Below are positions 27,964 through 37,106 of a stretch of 64,000 nucleotides of DNA, piece by piece; positions within the stretch are counted from its first letter, which is position 1; the number at the start of each line of letters is the position of its first letter. The notes below the pieces were generated by a model. It did not search any database. It saw only the letters and a list, made by a program, of their open reading frames with translations, and was not told the DNA's origin. The stretch comes from Pseudomonas chlororaphis subsp. chlororaphis (GTDB lineage: Bacteria; Pseudomonadota; Gammaproteobacteria; Pseudomonadales; Pseudomonadaceae): the NCBI RefSeq assembly GCF_003945765.1, contig NZ_CP027712.1:1860001-1924000 (forward strand), given 5' to 3'. Position numbers and translations under genes: made by a program.

Positions 27964-28854
27964 TTACTGGTCGCGGATCGAGAAGTTGGCCATGTGTTCC
28001 AGGCCCTTGATCAGCGCCGAGTGGTCCCAGTTGCTGCCGCCGATGGCCGCGCAGGTGCTGAACACTTGCTGGGCGTTGGCGGTGTTGGGCAGGTTGATGT
28101 TCAGCTCCTTGGCGCCTTGCAGGGCCAGGTTCAGGTCCTTCTGGTGCAGGCTGATACGGAAGCCCGGGTCGAAGGTGCCCTTGATCATGCGCTCGCCATG
28201 CACCTCGAGGATCTTCGAGGAGGCGAAGCCACCCATCAGCGCCTCGCGTACCTTGGCCGGATCGGCGCCGTTTTTCGCGGCGAACAGCAGGGCCTCGGCC
28301 ACCGCCTGGATGTTCAGGGCGACGATGATCTGGTTCGCCACCTTGGCGGTCTGGCCGTCGCCATTGCCGCCGACCAGGGTGATGTTCTTGCCCATGGCTT
28401 GGAACAGCGGCAGGGCGCGCTCGAAGGCCTGGCTGTCGCCGCCGACCATGATGCTCAGGGTCGCCGCCTTGGCGCCGACTTCACCGCCGGATACCGGGGC
28501 ATCCAGGTACTGCGCGCCTTTCTCGTTGATCCTGGCGGCGAAGGCCTTGGTCGCGGTCGGCGAGATCGAGCTCATGTCGATCACCACCTTGCCCGGGCCG
28601 ACGCCCGCCGCCACGCCGTCGGCGCGGAACAGCACGTCGTCGACCTGCGGGGTATCCGGGACCATGACGATGATGAATTCGGCTTCCTGGGCCACTTCCC
28701 TGGGGCTGGCCAGGGCGACTGCGCCGGCGGCGACCAGGTCGGCCGGGGCCGCGTCGTGGTGCTGGGACAGGAACAGACTGTGACCGGCTTTCTGCAGGTT
28801 GGAGGCCATTGGGTGGCCCATGATGCCGGTGCCGATGAATCCGATTTTAGCCAT
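27964..28854 (-). CDS. glxR: 2-hydroxy-3-oxopropionate (tartronate semialdehyde) reductase
   Basis: A 296-aa beta-hydroxyacid dehydrogenase starting at ATG 28854 after GAGAGGATTT. It has the Rossmann signature GFIGTGIMGHPMASNL at the N-terminus, the substrate-binding DAPVSGGEVGA and the catalytic-lysine region GDGQTAKVANQ. It reduces tartronate semialdehyde to D-glycerate with NAD(P)H. Gene order gcl-hyi-glxR assigns it to glyoxylate assimilation. Confidence 0.95.
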   Translation of the reverse strand: MAKIGFIGTGIMGHPMASNLQKAGHSLFLSQHHDAAPADLVAAGAVALASPREVAQEAEFIIVMVPDTPQVDDVLFRADGVAAGVGPGKVVIDMSSISPTATKAFAARINEKGAQYLDAPVSGGEVGAKAATLSIMVGGDSQAFERALPLFQAMGKNITLVGGNGDGQTAKVANQIIVALNIQAVAEALLFAAKNGADPAKVREALMGGFASSKILEVHGERMIKGTFDPGFRISLHQKDLNLALQGAKELNINLPNTANAQQVFSTCAAIGGSNWDHSALIKGLEHMANFSIRDQ

Positions 28855-28910
28855 GAGAAAATCCTCTCTTGTTATTGCTCTATAAGGTGCGGGGTACCAA
28901 GGCATCTGTC

Positions 28911-28986
28911 TCGCGGGCAAGCCTCGCTCCTACAGGAATGCAGGCTCTTGTAGGCGCGAGCGGGCGGCGATCCGATTTGCCCGCAA
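28911..28986. repeat. Second-type REP-like inverted repeat
   Basis: TCGCGGGCAAGCCTCGCTCCTACAGG at the left is a common pseudomonad intergenic repeat type. A diverged inverse arm follows (TTGTAGGCGCGAGCGGGCGGCGATC, then TTTGCCCGC). It lies between hyi and glxR. Confidence 0.7.
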
Positions 28987-29008
28987 TAAACGATGACGCG
29001 GTTGCCGA

Positions 29009-29791
29009 TCAGATTGCGTTGTGGCTCTTGAGCCAGCCCAGGCCGGCCTCGGTGGTGGTCAGCGGCTTGTATTCGCAGCCGACCCAGCCCTGGTAGCCGA
29101 TCTTGTCCAGGTGCCCGAACAGGAAGCGGTAGTTGATCTCGCCGGTCCCCGGTTCGTGACGCCCCGGGTTGTCCGCCAGCTGGACATGGTTGATCGCGTC
29201 CAGGTGGCCGGACAGGGTCCGGGCCAGATCGCCCTCCATGATTTGCATGTGGTAGATGTCGTATTGCAGGTACAGGTTGCTGCTGCCGACCTGTTCGCGA
29301 ATCGACAGGGCCTGGGCCGTGTTGTTCAGGTAGAAGCCCGGGATGTCGCGGGTGTTGATCGCTTCCATCACCAGCTTGATGCCCGCGGCCTGGAGTTTCT
29401 CGGCGGCGTACTTGAGGTTGGCGACGAAGGTCTTTTCCACCGTGGCATCGTCGACGCCCTGCGGACGGATGCCGGCCAGGCAGTTGATCTGGGTGTTGCC
29501 CAGCACCTGGGCGTAGGCGATGGCCAGGTCGACCCCGGCGCGGAACTCTTCGACCCGGTCCGGCAGGCAGGCGATGCCGCGCTCGCCTTTCACCCAATCG
29601 CCCGCAGGCAGGTTGAACAGCACCTGGGTCAGGCCGTGGGCGTCGAGTTGCGCCTTGATCTCGGCGGAGCTGAATTCGTAGGGGAACAGGTATTCGACAC
29701 CACTGAAGCCAGCCTCGGCGGCGGCCTTGAAGCGGGCGAGGAAGTCCTGTTCGGTGAACAGCATGGACAGGTTGGCGGCAAAACGCGGCAT
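29009..29791 (-). CDS. hyi: Hydroxypyruvate isomerase
   Basis: A 260-aa TIM-barrel protein of the Hyi/xylose-isomerase-like superfamily. ATG 29791 follows CAGGAGACC and begins MPRFAANLSMLFTEQDF, the usual Hyi start. Signatures include GVEYLFPYEF, LVMEAINTRDIPGFYL, QYDIYHMQIMEGDLA and the terminal WVGCEYKP, which bear the metal-binding acidic residues and histidines. It interconverts hydroxypyruvate and tartronate semialdehyde. It is the second gene after gcl. Confidence 0.95.
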   Translation of the reverse strand: MPRFAANLSMLFTEQDFLARFKAAAEAGFSGVEYLFPYEFSSAEIKAQLDAHGLTQVLFNLPAGDWVKGERGIACLPDRVEEFRAGVDLAIAYAQVLGNTQINCLAGIRPQGVDDATVEKTFVANLKYAAEKLQAAGIKLVMEAINTRDIPGFYLNNTAQALSIREQVGSSNLYLQYDIYHMQIMEGDLARTLSGHLDAINHVQLADNPGRHEPGTGEINYRFLFGHLDKIGYQGWVGCEYKPLTTTEAGLGWLKSHNAI

Positions 29792-29817
29792 GGTGGTCTC
29801 CTGTGAAAAGGGGGCTC

Positions 29818-29899
29818 TGTAGCCGCTGCCGCAGGCTGCGATAAGGCCGAAGGCCTTCGACGATCCTGAGATCTTGCGCATCCTTCGGCAGCGGCTACA
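29818..29899. repeat. REP inverted pair between gcl and hyi
   Basis: TGTAGCCGCTGCCGCAGGCTGCGATAAGG at the left is paired with a CCTTCGGCAGCGGCTACA arm at the right, within the 115-nt gap. Confidence 0.85.
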
Positions 29900-29906
29900 T
29901 AGGGGG

Positions 29907-31682
<1,776 letters not shown>

Positions 31683-31708
31683 GGTTTTGTGCCTCTTACG
31701 TTTTGTAA

Positions 31709-31718
31709 TTGTATACAA
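31709..31718. promoter_or_regulatory. Palindromic operator candidate 1 (gcl side)
   Basis: The perfect palindrome TTGTATACAA lies 27 nt upstream of the gcl start. The same 10-mer recurs at 31848-31857. The form resembles operators of GntR (FadR-type) repressors. Confidence 0.65.
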
Positions 31719-31847
31719 GTGGCTTTGCGCAGAGTGTATTCACGGCAAGCGTCGCAGGTCAATCCATTTTCTCTAGCGCTTGGGTGCGTTCGTCCGGTGC
31801 CGATAAACCGGCAGCTTTTCGTCGGCTGGATGGCTTTGCGAAAATTA

Positions 31848-31857
31848 TTGTATACAA
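31848..31857. promoter_or_regulatory. Palindromic operator candidate 2 (HbpS-like gene side)
   Basis: A second perfect TTGTATACAA, 139 bp from the first centre to centre and about 93 nt upstream of the HbpS/GlcG-like gene. Two identical sites in one divergent promoter region suggest joint control of both transcripts. Confidence 0.65.
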
Positions 31858-31949
31858 AAACAAATGTTGTTGTGTTCTATTTGTTATATCGATCTTCTTA
31901 TCGGAACACCCGAAAAAACTTTCCCAATAACAAAATAAGGACGGCACCC

Positions 31950-32390
31950 ATGAGCGCTTTAACCTTGAAAGTTGCAGTCAGCCTGGCCAGCAAGGCCATA
32001 GCCTTCGGCCGCGAGATCGGCGCGGCCCCCCTGACCATTGCAGTGCTCGATGCCGGCGGGCATCTGGTGGCCTTGCAGCGGGAGGACGGCGCCAGCCTGC
32101 TGCGGCCGCAGATCGCCATTGGCAAGGCCTGGGGCGCGATCGCCCTGGGCAAGGGCTCGCGCCTGCTGGCGCTGGATGCGCAGCAGCGGCCGGCGTTCAT
32201 TGCCGCGCTCAACAGCCTGGGGCAGGGCAGCGTGGTGCCGGCACCGGGTGGGGTATTGATTCGTGATCAGCAGGGGGCGGTGGTGGGGGCGATCGGCATC
32301 AGCGGCGACACCTCGGACATCGACGAGCAATGCGCGATCAGCGCCATCGAGGCGCAGGGCTTGCAGGCGGATGCGGGCGTGAGCGCCTGA
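31950..32390 (+). CDS. HbpS/GlcG-like haem-binding family protein
   Basis: A 146-aa protein of the GlcG/HbpS family (DUF336) starting at ATG 31950 after AAGGACGG. Signatures are ALTLKVAVSLASKAIAFGREIGAAPLTIAVLDAGGHLVALQREDGAS near the N-terminus and the C-terminal glycine-rich GGVLIRDQQGAVVGAIGISGDTSDIDEQCA. There is no signal peptide. Members often accompany glycolate/glyoxylate genes, with no agreed biochemical role. It diverges from gcl across a region holding two identical palindromes. Confidence 0.9.
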   Translation: MSALTLKVAVSLASKAIAFGREIGAAPLTIAVLDAGGHLVALQREDGASLLRPQIAIGKAWGAIALGKGSRLLALDAQQRPAFIAALNSLGQGSVVPAPGGVLIRDQQGAVVGAIGISGDTSDIDEQCAISAIEAQGLQADAGVSA

Positions 32391-32392
32391 TC

Positions 32393-32501
32393 TGTAGCCG
32401 TGTAGCCGCTGCCGCAGGCTGCGATCGCACACAACGTGTGCGCAAGATCTGAAGATCGCTGAAGGCCTTCGGCCTTATCGCAGCCTGCGGCAGCGGCTAC
32501 A
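32393..32501. repeat. REP inverted pair between HbpS-like gene and TetR gene
   Basis: The left arm contains a partly duplicated start (TGTAGCCG then TGTAGCCGCTGCCGCAGGCTG). The right arm is CAGCCTGCGGCAGCGGCTACA. An internal GCACACAACGTGTGC palindrome forms a further hairpin. The genes on each side converge. Confidence 0.88.
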
Positions 32502-32506
32502 GGGGC

Positions 32507-33115
32507 TTACTTGTCCGTTTCGCAGCCCTTGAGCACCAGGCGGATGATGGTCTGGGCGGCGGCTTCGTAATCGGACTCGTCCAGCTTGGCCTTGCCGGTC
32601 ACCACCGAGATCTGCCAGTCGAAGTCGGCGTAGGTCTGGGTCGCGGCCCAGATGCTGAACATCAGGTGGTGTGGGTCGATGGGCGCGATCTGGCCACGAT
32701 CGATCCAGGTCTGGATGCAATCGATGTTGTGCTTGGCCTGGGCGTTGAGCTGTTCGACCTGGTCCGGGCTCAGGTGCGGAGCGCCGTGCATGATCTCGCT
32801 GGCGAACACCTTGGAGGCGAAGGGCAGGTCGCGGGAGATGCGGATCTTCGAGCGGATGTAGCCGCTCAGTACTTCACTGGGCACACCGTCGGCGTTGAAC
32901 GGGGTCGAAGCCTGGAGGATCGGCTCGATGATGCTTTCCAGAACCTCGCGGTAGAGGTTCTCCTTGGATTTGAAGTAGTAGTAGACGTTGGGTTTGGGCA
33001 ATCCTGCCTTGGCCGCGATATCGCTGGTTTTGGTCGCAGCGAAGCCTTTGTCGGCAAACTCTTCACTGGCGGCACGCAGGATCAGTTCTTTGTTGCGCTC
33101 GCGGATGGTGCTCAT
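32507..33115 (-). CDS. TetR/AcrR-family regulator (RutR-like)
   Basis: A 202-aa regulator starting at ATG 33115 (MSTIRERNKELILRAASEEFADKGF). The N-terminal helix-turn-helix TSDIAAKAGLPKPNVYYYFKSKENLY is canonical for TetR. The C-terminal region with SKVFASEIMHGAPHL and FSIWAATQTYADFDWQI resembles the RutR/YcdC group, which senses pyrimidine-type ligands and controls nitrogen and purine metabolism. The position next to the glyoxylate genes suggests local control, but the TTGTATACAA sites look more GntR-like than TetR-like, so its target is uncertain. Confidence 0.88.
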   Translation of the reverse strand: MSTIRERNKELILRAASEEFADKGFAATKTSDIAAKAGLPKPNVYYYFKSKENLYREVLESIIEPILQASTPFNADGVPSEVLSGYIRSKIRISRDLPFASKVFASEIMHGAPHLSPDQVEQLNAQAKHNIDCIQTWIDRGQIAPIDPHHLMFSIWAATQTYADFDWQISVVTGKAKLDESDYEAAAQTIIRLVLKGCETDK

Positions 33116-33250
33116 AAACCAGGTGATTCCTTGCCTGTTCGGGCGGTTGCGCATGGTAGCACCGGCCTTGCGCGAGGCTCAAGAATGCCCCGGCGGCCCT
33201 CGTTGCGCGTTATGCTTCGCAGCATTTATCACCTCAAGGAACCCTGATCC

Positions 33251-34177
<927 letters not shown>

Positions 34178-34186
34178 TCCGCTGAT

Positions 34187-34211
34187 GCCCCTCGCCACAG
34201 TGGCGAAGGGC
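34187..34211. terminator. Hairpin between convergent genes
   Basis: GCCCCTCGCCAC and GTGGCGAAGGGC pair with one mismatch, between DUF808 (+) and the MocR gene (-). There is no U-tract on either side, so a terminator role is weak. Confidence 0.35.
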
Positions 34212-34225
34212 AGGCGCGAGGGGGG

Positions 34226-35641
34226 TCAGGCGGGGAGCAGTTGCGCGACCGCCAGGCCGATCTTGTTGATCGCCTGTTCGATCTTGCGGTTGGGCACGCC
34301 GGCAAAGTTCAGCCTGAGGCAATTGCGGTACTTGCCGGCCGCGGAAAAGATATTGCCGTTGGCGATCTGGATGTCCTCGGCTTCCAACAGCCGGTTCAGG
34401 GTGTAGGTGTCGAACTCGTCCGGCAGCTCCACCCACAAGGTGAACCCGCCCTGGGGTTTGCTGACCCGGGTGCCTTCCGGCAGATAGCGGCTGACCCACT
34501 CGGTCATCAGGTCGCGATGGCGCTGGTACTGTTTGCGCATCCGCCGCAGGTGCGGCAGGTAGTGACCCTTGGCAATGAATTCGGCCACCGCCAGCTGTGG
34601 CTGGGTAGCGGTGGTGCCGGAGCCGACGTATTTCATGTGCAGCACTTGCGGCAGGTAACGTCCCGGGGCGATCCAGCCGATCCTCAGTCCTGGCGCCAGG
34701 GTTTTCGAGAACGAACTGCACAGCAGCACGCGCCCGTCGTCGTCGAATGACTTCAGGGTGCGCGGCCGCGGATAGCGGAACGCCAGGTCGCCATAGATAT
34801 CGTCTTCGATGATCGGCACGTCGTAGCGCTGGGCCAGGCGGATCATCGCGCGCTTGCGATCGTCCGGCATGATGTAGCCCAGCGGGTTGTTGCAATTGGG
34901 CGTGAGCTGGATGGCCTTGATCGGCCATTGTTCCAGGGCCATTTCCATGGCTTCCAGGCTGATGCCGGTGACCGGGTCGGTGGGAATCTCCAGGGCCTTG
35001 AGGCCGGCGGCCTTGAGCAGCTGGATGATGCCGTGGAAGCAGGGGGAGGCGATGGCCACGATGTCGCCGGGTTCGCACAGGGCGCGGATGGCGATGGACA
35101 GGGCTTCCTGGCAGCCGCTGGTGACGACGATTTCCGCGGGCGTCAGGCGGCAACCGGAATCGACGCCGAGGCGGGCAATCTGCTCGCGCAGGCTCAGCAC
35201 ACCTTGTAGGTGGTTGTATTGCAGGCTAGGGCTGTCGCTGCGCCGGCTGATCCGCGCCAGGGCGGTCAGCAGCGGCTTGAGGGTCGGCGCGGTGGTGTCG
35301 GGCATGCCGCAACCCAGCTGAATGGCATTGGCGTTCTGCTCCTGGCGCATCAGGTCCTGCACCAGGTCCCACTGGGAGATATCCACAGGCCGCAACGACG
35401 GCCGTCCCATCTTCGGCAGCTCCGGCAAGCGCCGGCCGGCCGGGACGAAATAGCCCGACTTGGGCTTGGGGATAGCCAGTCCCGAGCTTTCCAGAACCCG
35501 ATAGGCCTGTTGCACGGTGGTGAGGCTGACGCCGTGCTCGAGGCTCAGGGCCCGCACCGAAGGCAGACGCTCCCCCGGTCCGTATAACCCCTGCTCAATG
35601 CGGCTGCTGATGTATTCGGCGAGATTCAGGTATCGAGTCAT
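34226..35641 (-). CDS. MocR-type (GntR plus aminotransferase) transcriptional regulator
   Basis: A 471-aa protein with an N-terminal GntR winged helix (residues 1-70: EYISSRIEQGLYGPGERLPSVRALSLEHGVSLTTVQQAYRVLE) fused to a fold-type I aminotransferase-like domain. The PLP lysine is Lys313 in SSFSKTLAPG, and the PLP-binding Asp region is PIIEDDIYGDLAF. MocR proteins use PLP or its adducts with amino acids as effectors. It is divergent from the 35.9-46.5 kb cluster, with inverted ATCTGT/ACAGAT repeats between them, which makes it a candidate regulator of that cluster. Similar MocR genes are also common in pseudomonad core genomes, so the link is unproven. Confidence 0.92.
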   Translation of the reverse strand: MTRYLNLAEYISSRIEQGLYGPGERLPSVRALSLEHGVSLTTVQQAYRVLESSGLAIPKPKSGYFVPAGRRLPELPKMGRPSLRPVDISQWDLVQDLMRQEQNANAIQLGCGMPDTTAPTLKPLLTALARISRRSDSPSLQYNHLQGVLSLREQIARLGVDSGCRLTPAEIVVTSGCQEALSIAIRALCEPGDIVAIASPCFHGIIQLLKAAGLKALEIPTDPVTGISLEAMEMALEQWPIKAIQLTPNCNNPLGYIMPDDRKRAMIRLAQRYDVPIIEDDIYGDLAFRYPRPRTLKSFDDDGRVLLCSSFSKTLAPGLRIGWIAPGRYLPQVLHMKYVGSGTTATQPQLAVAEFIAKGHYLPHLRRMRKQYQRHRDLMTEWVSRYLPEGTRVSKPQGGFTLWVELPDEFDTYTLNRLLEAEDIQIANGNIFSAAGKYRNCLRLNFAGVPNRKIEQAINKIGLAVAQLLPA

Positions 35642-35661
35642 GCGGGGGACTGTAGCGACTC

Positions 35662-35729
35662 ATCTGTCGTATAAAAAGTTACAGATTTCACTTTTTTTGA
35701 AAATTTTTCAGGGCGAAAAGGCAATCTGT
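35662..35729. promoter_or_regulatory. Repeated ATCTGT half-sites in MocR/cluster divergent region
   Basis: ATCTGT (35662-35667) and ACAGAT (35681-35686) are inverted with a 13-nt AT-rich spacer. A third copy, ATCTGT, is at 35724-35729. The whole 35642-35916 gap is AT-rich compared with its surroundings. This arrangement of inverted plus direct half-sites fits a MocR operator overlapping divergent promoters. A TATAAG at 35757-35762 could be a -10 for the rightward genes. Confidence 0.5.
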
Positions 35730-35916
35730 ACTGAGAAAAATCATCCGGCGTGTACCTATAAGACAGTGGTTGCCTTTGGGAAGATGGCCCGCATCGCGCT
35801 GTACTGGTTGTTCTTAAATACAGTTGCGGCGCAATTCAGAGTCCCCCCGGGCAACGTGTAACGGGCTTCCCCCTCAGGCTACTTTAGACGATGACTTCTC
35901 AAGGAAGAGCAGGGTA

Positions 35917-36921
35917 ATGACGGCAAGGATCAAACTGACTCCGCAGATGGCTGAGTACGAGCAGAAATTCACCGACGGTGGTGAGGTTCGCTGGCTTCCT
36001 TATTTGATGTATTTCCATCCTACCGACCACCGTTCGGAGGTGGTCAATACAGATGCCTCGGGCTTCCGCTATTCGGAGTTGCTGGGCATACAGTATTCGG
36101 TGGTCAATAGCCGCCACGCTAAGAGCGTGCGGGTGCTGGCCGGCAGCTCGACCGTGTTTGGCATCGGTGCCAGCTCGGATGCCTGGACACTGCCTTCGCG
36201 CCTGGCCGAGAACGATCCGGACAGCAAACCCTGGATCAACTTCGGCGGACGCAGCTTCAACTCGACCCAGGAACTGACACTCTTCACCCTTTATCGTCAT
36301 TTGCTGCCCAAGGTCGACGAGATCGTGCTGTTTTCCGGGTTCAACAATCTGGGGCTGGCACGCCAGCCACACAGCAGCCGTGGCGAACATGGCGCTTTCT
36401 TCAACTGCAATCAGTTCTTCGACGCCATGCGTCCGGAGACTCAGGCCCCCAAGCGCGGCATGTTCCGCGCCTTGCTCGGCAAGGAACAGGAAGAGCCGAC
36501 GCCCGAGCCGCCACCGACCATGGAAGAGCAGATCGACTACGCCGCCGACCTGACCCTGCGTCACCTGGATACCTGGCGCGCACTGGCGGCCGACATGGGC
36601 GCCAAGCTGACCTTCATTCTGCAGCCGCTGGCCGGCTGGGTCCGGGAAAAGGGTTGCGACGAGGAAGAACAGCTGTTCGCCGAGCTGGATCGCGCCGGCA
36701 GTTTCAGCGAGGTCTATGGCGATATCCTGCAGCCCAGCGTCTGCGAGGCCTATGCCGCCCGCCTGCGCGAAGGCGCACAGAAGATGGGCGTGCGTTTCGT
36801 GAACATTACACCACTGCTGTCCGAGGCCCTGCGGCCTGAACAGTGGTTGTTCGTCGACCGTATTCACTTCACCGACCAGGGGAACGATTTCGTCTCGAAA
36901 ATCATCCTCGATGTTCTTTAA
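35917..36921 (+). CDS. gvgA: SGNH/GDSL-hydrolase-like protein, first gene of gvg cluster
   Basis: A 334-aa protein starting at ATG 35917 (AGCAGGGTA upstream). It has SGNH-type blocks: VRVLAGSSTVFGIGAS (residues 72-86, nucleophile Ser78), a block with FSGFNNLGLA, and the terminal catalytic dyad Asp314/His317 in VDRIHFTDQGNDF. No signal peptide is present, so the enzyme should be cytosolic. In other pathways such enzymes are esterases, acyltransferases or amidases. The substrate here is unknown; release of a protecting or carrier group is one possibility. It is followed after 11 nt by the 28-aa ORF. Confidence 0.82.
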   Translation: MTARIKLTPQMAEYEQKFTDGGEVRWLPYLMYFHPTDHRSEVVNTDASGFRYSELLGIQYSVVNSRHAKSVRVLAGSSTVFGIGASSDAWTLPSRLAENDPDSKPWINFGGRSFNSTQELTLFTLYRHLLPKVDEIVLFSGFNNLGLARQPHSSRGEHGAFFNCNQFFDAMRPETQAPKRGMFRALLGKEQEEPTPEPPPTMEEQIDYAADLTLRHLDTWRALAADMGAKLTFILQPLAGWVREKGCDEEEQLFAELDRAGSFSEVYGDILQPSVCEAYAARLREGAQKMGVRFVNITPLLSEALRPEQWLFVDRIHFTDQGNDFVSKIILDVL

Positions 36922-36932
36922 AGGAGTCTGCC

Positions 36933-37019
36933 ATGAGTTACATCAAGAGCTTGTTCCAACGCCTGTTCGGCAAGAAGAAAAAGAAGAAGCCGGACTCTTC
37001 GATCTACCCGATGTTCTGA
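36933..37019 (+). CDS. gvgB: 28-aa peptide GvgB-like, conserved small ORF
   Basis: A 28-codon ORF with a strong Shine-Dalgarno (AAAGGAG, 36920-36926) 6 nt before its ATG. The peptide has an amphipathic start (MSYIKSLFQRLFG), a run of six lysines (14-19) and the tail PDSSIYPMF. At 87 nt it matches one of the two essential ORFs below 150 nt described for the WH6 gvg cluster. It could be a peptide scaffold carrying the growing amino acid, or a small partner protein. It resembles no enzyme. The position, ribosome site and lack of overlap with other genes argue that it is translated. Confidence 0.82.
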   Translation: MSYIKSLFQRLFGKKKKKKPDSSIYPMF

Positions 37020-37106
37020 TCTCGACACCCGACGTCATTGCTTGCCGATGACTGAGGGCCGGCAATGGATTGCCTTGGTCTCCAACCTGGAAGGGAAGTA
37101 AACAGT

